From Paroedura picta (lineage: Eukaryota > Chordata > Lepidosauria > Squamata > Gekkonidae): DNA of 64,000 bases. Shown here piece after piece: positions 21,801 to 34,095 of this stretch (position 1 is its first letter; every line of letters begins with the position of its first letter). The stretch is taken from assembly GCF_049243985.1 (NCBI RefSeq), contig NC_135372.1, positions 92,743,318 to 92,807,317 on the forward strand, read 5' to 3'. A program made the position numbers and the translations under genes. The notes below the pieces were generated by a model that searched no databases, was not told the DNA's origin, and saw nothing but the letters and a program-made list of their open reading frames with translations.

Positions 21801-24800
21801 AGAGAACTGTGACTGGCCCAAAGTCATCCAGCTGACTGCATGTGGAGGAGTGGGGAATGAAACCCGGTTCTCCGGATTAGAGGCTGCTGCTCCTAATTAC
21901 TACGATACACTGGCTCTCATGAATAGTGCAGTAAGGCTGACTATTTTCTACAAGGATACATGGCCCTATTGACCTTCGTTCACACTAGTGTAACCTAAGC
22001 ATGTGAGCAATACATAGACCAATAAGTAGTATGACTAGGAGTCCTAATCAAGAATAATTTCTGCAGTTACAAGTTTATGCCATTCACCTTTGTTTATGTA
22101 TGTGAATATATGAGTGAAGCATGGGGCTGTACCTTCCTACGCAGCAGCTTCTCTGTGCATGACTGGGGAAGGTATTTGCTTCATAGCACACAGCTGTACA
22201 GGTTGCTTTCTTTTTATCTTGTTGCATTAGTTGAAACGTCAGGATTCACCCTGTGCAGATACAGTGCCAGTAGCACATGGTAACAGAAAGCTGAAGCCCA
22301 GGGTGTGTCCATCACAAACTAGCTCTGGGAAGAAGTCCTGTTCTGTTCAAGAAATGGTTCCTCTTCAGAAGGCTAATGCAAGTAAGTTAATGTAAACAAC
22401 TGGGATCAGAATACTTTCCTCTCCACAGAAGATCAATGGTCAGCAGAATGTTGTCATGGCACAAAACTGAAAAATGAGCCTCCACCTCATCCATAATCCC
22501 CTTTTATCAGTCTTTTAGTAACTATAGATATGAAGACAGGTGCTTCATTTTCATAAGCGTTTTGCATGAAAGAATCAATGTGCTGGTGGTTCTAGTATTT
22601 TGATAGAGAGTATAATGTTGGCTTCTTCACACTGAGAATGCAGCCAGTTTTATCAAATCTATTATTTCTTCCCCACCCTGTGCAAATCCTAGCTCTTGTA
22701 TGCCAGCTTTTGTAAGAAAGGTGCTCCAATGGCTCCCCCCCCCTCTTTCTGAACTTTCTCAATTTCTCTGTCCTTTCAGGGATAGGTAACCAAAATGCAC
22801 ACACTATTAAAAATGTGATCACACTATCCCTGATACAGCATTGTCACTCTTGCCGTTCTTTGATTTTCAGTCCTATACCTAATCAAATGTAATGCTGATT
22901 CTAATCCTTTCACTGCTGCAGAAAACTCAGCTGGTATTTTCAGGGAACTTTTTGCTCATACTCCAAAGGACTCTTTTCTTGGTGGTTACAACTAGTTTAG
23001 ATCACATCAAATTATATTTGATGGCAGGAATTTTTGGGAGGGTGTAACATGCATCACTTTTCACTTTGAGTATCATCAGCCATCCCAGTTTGTGATCCTT
23101 TACAGTCAGATCACCACTAGCCAGTATACACTGACATCATCTGCAAACTTGGCTATATCACCTTCCATTCAGACACCAGTAAATTAAATAGCGCTAGTCC
23201 CAGTGCAGATTTCTCCAGTGGCTACTGCTGCTTGCTTGCTTCCACTGTTGATTTGTGCCCTCTTTCTTGCTTTCTAAAATGGCTGCATCTAAAGGGAATA
23301 TTCAGCACCAGTCCCACAAATGCTATGTTTCCTTAGGAGTCTGGGGTGAGGGTTTTTTGAAAAACCTGGTATGCACTCATCCCTTCAAAGAAATCTCAAA
23401 GGCTAGATGAGAACAAGGAGAACTTCCCTCTTCAAGTAGTTCAGTCTGATGATATTTTCTTCTTTCTCTGTAGGTCAAGCTAAAACTGTGGGCGGCAACA
23501 TCCCACGCCCACGAGCCAGCTCCAAGCCTCCCCACAGCAGCTCTTGCCAGACTCGAACCAGGAGCATTCCCACATCTACACTTGCAACCAAGCTCCCTGT
23601 GCTAAAGTCCATTCCAAAAACAACCAGTTCTGCCACTGTTTCAGAAAGGCGTGTAATCCCAGAGAGGCCCAGCCAGCTCAAGCCACCAAATTCAGGGCTA
23701 CCTGGCAGGAAGGGGTCCTCTGTGTTAAAGCTAGCTGAGAAGAAAGGTAAGAAGACATGAAAATTGTTATAGGAATTATTGTGATTGAAAAGTGATTAGT
23801 GGATATATTGGACCTCAGGTACCATGGGGTGGTATGAGGGGATGACATTTAGAGTCCTGTGGTGCCTATGAGACTAACTGCTAGATCTAATTTTCACTGC
23901 CTTCAGTTACCACTGTCTGAATCTGCAGAGTCCCTTTCTTTCTCCACCACATCACTGATATACAGAAGAAGACAGGAGTTTGGCAAATATGCTACAAACT
24001 GGATGAATGAAGCTGCCTTACATAATCAGGCCACAGTCTGTCTAGTCCCGGAAGACAGAGGCCTTTTCCAGTATCTGCTGTCCAGAATCCTTGAGCTGGA
24101 GAAGCTAGAGACTGAACCTGAGACTTTTCAAAGGCAAAGCATTTCTTCATGTTAAAATACCTTGGACATGATTTAAAAAACCTGTTCTGATGCTCCCTGC
24201 TTTATGAGCAAGTGGAACCAGGAGCGGAGTAAAAAAACACCTGATGGAATCATCTTGAGATATCAGGATTAAGAACATAAGTGCACTGCTGGATCAGACC
24301 AGTGGTCCCTCTATTTCAGCATCCTGTCTCACATTGGCCAACAACAGAGCATGGAAGCTGAAGCCTTCTCCTAATATTGTCTCCTGACACTAGTATTCAG
24401 TGGTTTACTGCTTCTGAACATGGTAGTTCCCTTTAGTCACTATGGATAATAGCCACCGATAGACCTATCCTGTCTAATCCTCTTTTAAAGCTGACTATAC
24501 CTGTGACCACCACGTCATCCTCTGGCTGTGAATTTCACATTTTAATGAAGCATGTAAAGTATTTATTCTTGTCCACCTTGAATCTACTACCCATCAACTT
24601 TCTCTGGATGCCCTCAAAATCTAATATTTTTTGGAAATGAAGACAAAGTTCTTTCTACCCTGCCCCTGATTTCATAAACCATTTTCATGTCTCCCCCCTT
24701 GTACTACAAGAATTGTACTACTCATAGACTGAGAAAAATTGATAATATTCTGAAGGCAAGACATTTCTGACTTGGAGGAGCTTCAAATGTACATGTCCAG

Positions 24801-26466
24801 TAAAATTAGAGCCCATCTTCGGTGCACACTAGCTTACCAGAGGCACAGAATTCTTGATGTGGGTGTGTTTCGAAACACATATTTTCTGTGAATCTTGAGT
24901 AGTCAAAGGTGGCTTGCCTAAAGACATCATTTAAAAAGGACTCTGCCCACCCAGGATCTTTAAATTAAGATTCCTACTTCCATGGCATTGCTATTCATTT
25001 CTGTGAAACTGGGTCTTGCATTATTAACTGGCATTAGTCCAAGAGATCCTGGTCATACCTGAGGTCATTGTGATGTTATGTATGCTTTCAGAAACATTTA
25101 CCAGAGCATAGATCCCACTGAATTCCCTGGAACAGTACTAAACTGAATATAACTCTTTGAAAGTCTAAGGCTACTTGCTCCAAACAAACCTTCTCTACCA
25201 GTTTTAGAGGATTCCATGTCAGTAATCTCAAAGCCCACTCTCCTGATATTTGTGTTGATTTGAGAATGCTGGGCACAAGAAATTAAGCAGCTAGGTGACC
25301 TGCTATTTTCTGTTTGTACATTTCCAATTTAATTGTTTTCAGTAACACTTTATGTAGGTCATAGGCTGGAAAAATTCAGGCTTCTGAAAAAGTATTTTGT
25401 AATTAATTCAGGCTTCTGAAAAAGTATTTTGTAATTTTTCACAGAGTGTTTTGCCTGACTTTTTGCTCTACGGTGATGTCTAACAAGCTGGAAAGTATAC
25501 AGTGGAGAATAATTGCCAGGAACAAACACCTGGAAAGCAAGAGTTAGGGCGAGGGACTTATTCAATATGTGGAAATAGACTAAGGGAGGAAATTATTTTT
25601 TTTTCCAAGCTCCAGTTTTCAAAGGTCTAGGTTTACTCAAAAGAACTATAAATGTATTATTTGAAGTCACTGAGAATGAACCAACCAGGGAATTGGCTGA
25701 AATTGTACAAGGAAACATATTAAATATCTGTCGCACATTTTCCTCTACTTTTAACAAGGAATCAAATAAATTTAACCCAAGTTATAGCTGAGACTTAAAT
25801 ACTGATTTTTAGGCAAGTTTGGTGAAGATCTTCAGGAATAATTTATTCTATTAAATTTTGTTTTACAGACTGGCGAACTAAGCAATTTGGAATGATCTTT
25901 GTTAGGTCCAGGAGGCAACAAGCATGATTGGCATGAGAACTCATTCTGCTCCAGGAATTCATATCATGGCCTTTCCCCCTAGATAACAGTGAACATTTTT
26001 TAAAAGCTGATCTTCACTCGAGAGTCAAGCAGTGTTGTAGCTAGACTGTATACATGATAGAGTTAACTTTAAAAAATAAATGCATCATAGTTATACAGAT
26101 TTTTCTGAACTTGGAATTTATCAGCAGACATACAAGAAGCTGTTTTGAAAAGAAGCATGTTTATTTTTTTCAGGTGATGCTGTGGATCTTGACTCTCATT
26201 TAGCAACATGTTGGTCTTTACTGGATTCATTAGCTGTGCTCAACTTGGTCCTAGAGCAGACATTCCAGACAGGTCACAGTGAAAGACATTAGAATCCTGT
26301 TTAGTGTCATCTAAGTGAAATATGTCATGCCGATTTCTAGATTTACACTTCTCCCTTGGCTTTCCTTTCTATAGCTTCTACATGTCAGCAGAAGCTCCCT
26401 TCTGCTACCTTTCAGGACAGCAGGTCACAGCTGCCGAAGAAGGTAGTCTCCGGTTCTTCACGGTGA
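18815..26466 (+). CDS. PSRC1: PSRC1 (DDA3), proline/serine-rich coiled-coil protein 1, complete
   Basis: This is a microtubule- and spindle-associated mitotic protein which, in mammals, recruits the kinesin-13 Kif2A and interacts with EB3. Coding exons are 18815-18833, 19629-19686, 20277-20848, 22259-22381, 23474-23746 and 26375-26466. Phases close to 1137 bases, or 378 residues (human about 363). Landmarks are DIKFITDETLDFGLSSPSDG at 7-26 (human has DVRFIVDETLDFG), SPEKLEEVRKEANMLAAQ at 69-86 starting a short coiled coil, RRRTFNVNNSPLIALLPTV at 130-148, a basic Ser/Pro-rich region, and a C-terminus SRSQLPKKVVSGSSR like human RSNLQPPRKVAVPGPTR. The ATG follows an acceptor at 18801-18802 with 12 bases of 5' UTR. 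Residues 95-97 are a KEN box. The last exon was chosen over rivals at 25869 and 26174 by its match to the human C-terminus. Confidence 0.9.
21642..21921 (-). mobile_element. tRNA-derived SINE, full-length reverse copy
   Basis: The reverse complement of the SINE family is recognisable along the whole length: 'aatctcaaagcagcttacaa', 'ctcctctccccacaac'-like sequence, 'ctgtgactggcccaaagtca', 'cccggttctccggattagag' (inverse B box) and a terminal 'cactggctctc', the inverse of the tRNA-like head. It lies in PSRC1 intron 3. Confidence 0.7.
22600..23215 (-). mobile_element. CR1-type LINE fragment, reverse
   Basis: Phrases such as 'tcatctgcaaacttggctat', 'cagtaaattaaatagcgcta' and 'gtcccagtgcagattt' are the reverse complement of a segment often seen in CR1-like LINEs. 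The left boundary is uncertain. It occupies much of PSRC1 intron 4 and has no long open frame. Confidence 0.55.
24270..24705 (-). mobile_element. CR1-type LINE 3' region, reverse
   Basis: It begins 'agaacataagtgcactgctg' then 'gatcagaccagtggtccctc', continues with 'tcctcttttaaagctgacta', 'gtgaatttcacattttaatg' and 'cataaaccattttcatgtct'. This is the ordered reverse complement of a CR1-like 3' portion, related to the forward piece at 12436-12990. It lies in PSRC1 intron 5. Confidence 0.75.
25374..25437. repeat. 32-bp tandem duplication
   Basis: Two nearly exact copies of a unit starting 'attcaggcttctgaaaaagt' and ending 'attttgtaatt' lie head to tail with a 32-base period in PSRC1 intron 5. 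Near-identity implies a recent event. Confidence 0.85.
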
Positions 26467-29400
26467 GTTTTTTGTCTTTCCTGCTTCCAAACTGGGGGGG
26501 AGGGGAGGGCAAAAGCGATCCTAATAGCACTGATATTTATAGATGCAGGTTGAGTCCTCTCTCTTGGTATGCTGGAAGAGAAAACTAAAGCCAGGAGGAG
26601 CACATTGTGCATCATCTCCTGTAAGGAGAGCTGGCCAGATTAGCATCAGCCAGTTGCCCTGTGTGTCACTGCACTATGCTTGTCTGCCTCTCTGTCTTGT
26701 CAGGCTGGCAAAGATACTACCTCCAAAGAATGGTTGACTTTGAACTTCACCTTGGGTGCAATTCACTCACCAGAAAAGCAGTGGTTTTGCACATGCCAGC
26801 CGTTTTTAAAATTAATAACTTGTCATCAGCCATGGTGTGTGTAATGGGGTTGGTAGGCTCACTTGGCATTAAAGGGGCTTGGGGTATAAATAATGTCACA
26901 GATTGCACAGTGCTTGGATAATACAGAACAAAGGACCAAGTCAAGGTGACAACTTGAACCTGTAGAGCCCCAAATAGATAGGTATATAAATATAACTGAA
27001 ATACTGAATATATATACTGAAATATATTTTAAGTTGATTCCTGCATATAATTAAAATGCTGTGAGGCTATTCTCAAGGTTCTGTCTTTCTTTGAAGGTAA
27101 CTATGTTGGGCATCACTAAAGTCCTTGCTGACAGGAATGTCTGAGGGTCCCCAATGTCTTCCGTGTGAAGATGCAGCCAAGCCACATATCTACCTCAGAG
27201 GGAGGCTTCATCAGAAGCTCTTATCACTGCCACTCAACTGTGGAGGTTCCACTGCGGCTATCCTCCATCCTGATCACATCTGTTGCTCTTGTGCAAAACC
27301 CATAATTAGCCTCGCAAGAAACAGATCTGGACCAGGAGACACCAAGCAGTGCTGACTCTTGCTCTCCTATGTCTTCCCTTGGACACCTTTGATGAATGGA
27401 GCAAACTTGTGCTGCTGGAAGGCTTCTTGAACTGCAGGCTGGAAAACCTGGTCAGACTTTTCCCATAGCCTCTTCTCATGGCTTGTGATGACTGGCCTAG
27501 TTCGCTTATATCCTAATATACGGTTAGTGAAAGCCTCCCTTATTTGGGACCAGTGCAGTCCTTCTATTCAGTCTTGTGTCATCTGACTACAAAATAGGGC
27601 TGTATCAAACTATTACATTGTTGCTGGACAGTATATAAGTTGACCCACTAAGACTGCTATATTAAATGAGTGCAAATTTCAGATTAGGTAGAATTTGGAG
27701 GGGGAAGCCTTGGGGTTGTTCAAGCTTTCTATTTACTATTTTAAGCTTACTGTTTAAGCTTAACCCATTTACAATTGTGTACTACTGTCCTATTTTCCCT
27801 TGACTGCTTCTAAGAAGTTGCCTCTAATTTCAAGCCCTAATGGATTGTGTGTTGCCATGATTGCTGTCTGCCAAGGCCATTTTCTCTCTCAATTCTGCGC
27901 TATGAACTCAGCAAAGGCAGAGTTTGAAATTATCCACAAAGATAGGACTGAAAAAGAAAAATCTCTTCAGGCAGGGATCCTTTACTGCCATCAGCTGCAA
28001 GATGGGCAAAAATTAAACAGCATAAGCAAAAAAAATTAAACTGAACTGCTTGAAAAAGGTGACCTTAATAATTACTAGAGTATTCTTTGCATCTCCTAAA
28101 ACTGCTTCCTGTTACTAATTGTTCTTTTGCCTCTATCCTTTATTCTCTCTTTTTAAAGAATGTTTGGATTATAGTACACATTATTCAAAGATTTCATTTG
28201 GTTATTAATAAAAAGTTGTGAACGCTTGTGGGAAAGGGTTGTTGAGTGTAGGAGACCCAAGCCCCCCAATATCCCAAATCTGGTCCTAAACTGAGTGGTG
28301 GGAAAATTAAAAAATATTAAAAGCTCAGAGCTCAGCTGAATATGTCCCTCTTTCAGTTTTAACTCATTCTTTTACAATATTAGGAACTGGCACTTGATAT
28401 CAAACTGTTTCGATAGAAAACTCTGCAGTTCCTTCATTCCTCAAGTGAGATGGCCGTTTCCATGACAATCTTTTACTGAATCCAAGGCCATTGCAGTTGG
28501 TTCGGTAGTCTGTAAATAGGAATGGGCATTTGTTGAATGGTTTGTGATTCTGCCTTCCAAAGGTGGGAGTCAACAGTATTCGATCCTCAGGGTCGCTGCT
28601 GAGGTGTTAGTAGAGGAATGTGCCTTGGTTCTTGGAATGTGGCCAAACTCAAAGAGATTCCGAGAAGCAATTGGATACAAGAGATACTAGCTGAAGCTAC
28701 ATTCAGTGCCTTTTGCTTCTCTATGCCTCGACTGAGTTTGAGGGAACAACCTTTAACAAAGAGCAACAATTACTCTGCTGCTGTATATTAAATATTGTAT
28801 ACTGTATCTCTTTTTAAAATATGCTTTTTCTAATAAAACACAGTACAGTTATAATAAGGCTTGTAGTAAATGACTGAAAATCTGTTTAGATGGTGGTGCA
28901 AGTAGAGAAGTTATTCATGACCTCTGATAAACAGAGCACTCAGTGAGAGGAGAACACACACCTCCTTCTTTTGTGAGCGGCAGCTGGATCTTTCTGTGGA
29001 GTGCAACCTTCTCCTGCCAGTCAGCTCTAGGAAAGGCTTCTGCAACCTCAAACCACTCCTTTCACCAAAGGAAGGTGCCAACAGAATGAGCTGCTAGAAC
29101 ACAAACCCCAAACCTACAGGAGTGTAAGTCCACTGACTTGAGCATACTGAGCTAATCCTATCTGCAGGAGACTCCATTTCACAGTGGTCAGGAATTCCTT
29201 GTGACCAAGCACTGTTGGTGCTGTGCTATGGATTCTGCTATTTAACTCCCCTTTGCGGTAGCATGCAAAACCCGCCCCTCTCAACTGCCGAAAGACAAGG
29301 CCAGGGATTCTGCTTTCTCTTTAGCAACTCTCTCCCCTACACCAAGCCCTAATGTCCATCCATTTCTCAAAATTACTATGCAAACCATAGGGTTTTCAGG

Positions 29401-30879
29401 GTTCTGTTGTTGTTAGCTTTACTGTAACCTGGGTACTTAGTTCAGTATACCTTCCCTCAGGCTATTGTGTTTAGCACAAGCTATGGACACAGTACTGAAA
29501 TGGAACCACCTGAACTACAGTTTTTATTAGTGTCCGGGGTATGTGTGTCAACCCTACAGTATTTACATTAATAACTATCTGTACACTTCAACTGTTAGTT
29601 CCAAGGAGAGAGCCAGCATCGTATCGATATCTGTCAAAACATAAGCCTCTATAGGACCAGTTACTGGCTTTCTTCATAAGGTGTCCCTCCCTCCCCTAGT
29701 AGCTGATGTAGGACAGCTGGTATTCTCAGGAACGGTAGAGTGCTTTTTTCTGACAAGACTACGTGCCTCTCGCAGCTGCTTGCTAGGTAGAAATTAAACA
29801 GCTTTGGCTTTTCCTAGCCTGGAGGCAGGCATAAAAACCTGCTGGAATTCTTTATGTCATGGAGCCATTTGAGGCATTGGGATGCTGTCAGGAAAAACTA
29901 GGTCAATCCTACCTGGCTGTGTGTCTTAGCTTCTACTGCAAATAACCTTATTTGGTATTGCTGAGATGTTGGTGGAAGAACCACTGGCTGTTAACGGACT
30001 GACCCTGGGAGAAGCACACATCTGGACAGAGATGGTTATTCGTTACCTGTGCAGCAAAAAGTATACTTAGCTGCAAGAAGAGCATGGACAAAGTCTGCTG
30101 TTGCACTTTCAGGGCAGCTGCTAATGAAGAGACTCTAAACCTGATATACTGTGCATCAGTTGTTTTCACCCTCTTCCCAATGCTGCATGGAATCCTCTTA
30201 CCACCTCACCCTGGACAATGATCAGGTTTTGATGATGGACAGGGTTATAGGCATTTTCTTTCACATACTTCTTAATGCTTCAGGTGCTGAAGATGTGTGT
30301 ATCTCCCCCTTCCCCCAAAAAACACCTCCCCTCGTTTATTCCAATCCCTCCTTTGAATGGCACAATTCACTCTCCAGTCAATATATATATATATATATAT
30401 TAAAAAAATTACAAATAAATTAAAACGCAGACATGCCTATCACATCTTCTCCACAGGTGAGATAGCCAACAGGTGAATTGTGTTTTATCTCCATGGCAGC
30501 ACATGGGTTCAGAAAGGCTAAGTGATACCAGTGATGTGATGAAGCAGAAGCTGTTTCACGAGGCCTGACTCCTCCCAATCAGTGACATGTTTTTAAGGTT
30601 TAATACTATTCTGACAATTTACTCTTGATCACTAATTTAAGGGACTTCCCACCCACTGCAGTTCTGTCCTACTTTGGGCAAAGTCATTTACCAAAAGTCA
30701 TGACAGAGTCCTTTGGGCCACTGCCGCAGTCTCCCACCGAGAAAACATCTTGCATAGGACCTTGGTATGATAGGTTAGTTTGTACACTTGTCTTAGGACC
30801 TATACAGGAGGCAAATCAGGGTTTGAGGTATTGGTAGGGACTGGAAATAGAACAACTGGCCCAGGTCTTTTTCTGGCAC

Positions 30880-30990
30880 AGCTCCTATACCCCACCTACC
30901 TCACAGGGAGAGGAAGGGAAGGTGATTGTAAGCTGCTTCCAGGCTCTTGGTAGTGAAAAGGGGTATAAAAACCAATTCTTCTTCTTCAAC
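30880..30990 (+). mobile_element. tRNA-SINE 3' remnant
   Basis: The phrases 'cctacctcacagggagagga', 'aagggaaggtgattgtaagc' and 'ggtataaaaaccaattcttc' with a final CTT repeat match the 3' body of the SINE family at 39353-39636. No tRNA-like head is present. Confidence 0.6.
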
Positions 30991-32975
30991 AGTTCTGTGA
31001 CTGGCGTCAATACCACAAGTGACGTTTTTCTCAGCATGTATCTGAATGATTAGAAAGACTTCAGCTGCTGACTATTTGCCTATTGTGCTGCCCTCCAAGG
31101 GGCAGAGACATTGCTGGTCAGAGAACTACAGCTAGGGGGAAGGGGGTCCTTTATGGAAGACATTCGTACAGTAGCCATTAGTTCGGCCTCCCATCTTTCA
31201 TTCACACCTGCAGAATAGATTCTGGGGTTTCCACAGGGAGCACACTCCACAACAATATGTTACTTACTCCCGCCCTGTGAGCTAGCAATGGGAGGTTTGA
31301 AGGGGGGAAGCTTCACTGCTTGTTTTCATCCACGGCAATTTCTCTGCTGCTTCTCTTTATATCATGTGAGTAGAGCTGATCAAACTACATTGTGTTTCTT
31401 TTCCCCTAGTGATTTTAATAGGCTAGGGCCAATAGGAGTGTCCCATTCTCCACGGGCTGAGGTATCAATATTCGTACACATGGGGCTCCTGAGGGAGCTT
31501 GTCTTTTAATGCTGCAGTATTATGGGAAGCAGCTTGCTAGGAGAACAGAGGAAGTGCAAACAGGATTGCTTAGCCGGACTTTTGATCTCCAGATAGAGCA
31601 ACACTCTCCTTGGGTTTACAGAGCTGAAGTTAACTTATGTGGAACTGATGGCCAGGGCAACATCAACCCCCCGCTAGAACTTAATTGCCGGTCCTTCTGC
31701 ATTAGGAAAAATATCTCCTTCATTCTTTGACCTTACAAAGTACATTTTGATGGAAACAAAAATGCATCAGATCAATTAATCCATACAAGAAGTTGTGTTG
31801 GAACTGATCTCCTGTCTGCTTAACTTTGTGGTTCACACACACAGTGGCTGCTACAAAAGTGCCAGGCTGACATGACACAGATTTAAAAGTATCACATCCC
31901 ATTACATCAAAAGCCTGCAAGAAAGGGCTAGGATTGGCAAGGAGGCTCCAGGAGGCTGGACGGCCCTCGACAAGATTTCCAGAGGAGATGAGAGGAGACA
32001 CCTCATGCTGAAAACCCCGTCCTTGGCTAAACCAGGCCATGGAGATGGTCAAAGTCCTGACACACCCCCGCCTTGTGCCAACCTTGGCTAAGTTGGTAAA
32101 GTGTGGCGGAGTCTAACGAGACTTGATAACAGCTACGAATCTAAAAGTTATAAGCTTGGACGGCTTTTCATCTCTTTAAATTAGAACATCCTTCAGCAGT
32201 GTTCAAATAAAAAATTACATCAAAATAAACAGCGCCTTCACCCCTCCCCAAGCTGCCCCCCTCTTTCCCCATGCCCTTATCCGAAAAATCTCTTTCCCAG
32301 GAACATTATAAAAAACTTTCCAAAAGGACCCAGCATGAAAATCCCCCTGATGAACAGGCATCTGGCTTGGCTGAGTGTAGAAAAAAATGAAGGCTTCTGA
32401 GGCAGAAAGGCAGCGCCCCGTCGGCATGCGAGCCAGGCGCTATCAGGAAATATGAAGGCAGCATCCGTGCTCCAGTCCAGCAGCACAGGGAGCCGGTGCT
32501 GTCTGGTCAGGAGGACTTTTTTTCTTTTTGTCGTTTTCTATTAAAATAACTGCAGCATGGAGAGATGACTCAGCAGACCGCTCCCACAATGCTCAGCACC
32601 TTGTGAGAGGCCTCTCGGGGCAGCCCCAATAGGGCCAAGTCACTAAACCGGAGCTGAGCTTGGAGAGACGGCTGCCACAACCACATGACTTTACAAAGTA
32701 CGCTTTTGTGGTCCAAGAGGGAGCACTTCCACTGATGCCAGTATCCTATATCAGGCTCTAACCTCGCTCAAGAGTTGTCCCACAGAGTTTTGTGGTTCTA
32801 CTGTGCCATCTGGAGGACAAAGTCTGAGGTGAGCCATTTGCCAGATAAGGGACAAGATTCTCAGCTGATGCAAACCGGCGGTGAGTTGATGGACATACGG
32901 AGCATCCTGGGGACTGGCTCTTGAGTTTGCGTTATAAACCTCAACGCTTCCTTATGCAACGTTCTCAATAAACGT

Positions 32976-32981
32976 TTTAAT
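32976..32981 (-). terminator. Candidate CELSR2 polyadenylation signal (ATTAAA)
   Basis: On the minus strand ATTAAA occurs about 1.1 kb after the CELSR2 stop. Another ATTAAA lies nearer the stop, around 33333, so the assignment is uncertain. No AATAAA was noticed between the stop and this point. Confidence 0.25.
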
Positions 32982-34095
32982 TTTCCGTGTGCCATAACAG
33001 AATAGATGGCACCAAGTGCTGTCCTGTGGGAAGCACTCAAGTACTTATACAGAAAGTTGTTTGGGTGAGCAAGTTTCCTTCCTGGATATTCAGCCTTTCT
33101 CAATTCTGTGGATGCCTGGCATGGCAATGCCAGATTTCAGCCCCACCCCATCCTGCTCTCTTTCCTTTGTGCCAAACAGATGGTGACTGACTCGCCCGCT
33201 TCAGTTGCTCTTGTTTAAACTCCTCTGCAACGGGATGGCAGAAAAGCACACTTATGATGTTCCATCACATACTTGCAGAGGGGGCCAGGGCTACCTTCTG
33301 GGATTGTGCAGGTGAGGCCTTTCAAGAGTTTGGCTTTAATGCAGAGTCTGCCTGTAGTGCCTAGCACAGACTTCATGCTGCTGTGTTCTCAGGCCTTAAT
33401 TTAAGGTTCCCCAGTCCTCAGAGAAAGTCACGGCAGTGTTGTGTCCCTCCAGAAATTGTGCCCCATTTTTACATCAGGCTAAAAGCAACAATGTTCTGTG
33501 CCCCCAGTGGCATCGGTTTTCAAGCACCCTGACCCCTACTCAGCCCCATTGTCAGATATGCAGACATCTGCACAGTAAAGCATGTCCAGAGGTCCCGGGC
33601 GTGTGGTTGCTGTTGAGGTCCCGCTGCCCAACTGGAAAGACAAGAAAAATATTCCAGACTTGCAACAGTTTCAGGCTGGGGAACGAAGCATGAAAATCCC
33701 TGAAGACTCGGAGGTGGTCAAGTTTGTGTTTCTGTCCATTGTACAATGATTCAAAGTGCATCTGTTCAAGTAGGTCTGTCTCCTGGGACCTGCCATTGCC
33801 CTGGTGCCAGGGTGGCAAGTCAGTTTCATTTGGCACTACGTACAGTGGGTCCGGCTGGCCAGACCGTGCAGGGCTGGGCTGAAGGAGACAACATTCCTCG
33901 CTGCGGTTTGAGAGCAATCCTGGCTCTCGGACTGGCCAATGCACGAGAGAGTCTGATACGTGCGGCGTCAGATTGAGGTTTCATCACTCCTGCTCAGTGA
34001 TCAAACATAAAGCGAGACGGGAAAGGGGGAAACACAAACACATGAGCATGTTCATGAGCAGGTTTGGGCAAAGCACCCCCTGTGGGGCTTGTGTG

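Larger units (their letters stand above)
26467..34095. other. PSRC1/CELSR2 tail-to-tail interval with both 3' UTRs
   Basis: The interval between the PSRC1 stop (26464-26466) and the CELSR2 stop (34096-34098) contains no further gene I can support. Its right end is CELSR2 3' UTR on the minus strand, with a candidate ATTAAA signal at 32976-32981. Its left end is PSRC1 3' UTR. A tRNA-SINE remnant is at 30880-30990 and a (TA)n tract at 30380-30400. By known human synteny this corresponds to the 1p13.3 CELSR2-PSRC1 interval that holds cholesterol-associated regulatory variants. No equivalent site is claimed here. Confidence 0.6.

Noticed and set aside
25869-25921. Alternative last PSRC1 exon encoding a basic tail DWRTKQFG
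   Set aside because: Phase fits, but the exon at 26375-26466 matches the human C-terminus (SRSQLPKKVV against RSNLQPPRKVAV) and has a better polypyrimidine tract. It could still be a minor isoform.
33552-33944. Minus-strand open frame of 130 codons downstream of CELSR2
   Set aside because: It lies in the expected CELSR2 3' UTR, with no recognisable domain and no splice signals tying it to the gene.
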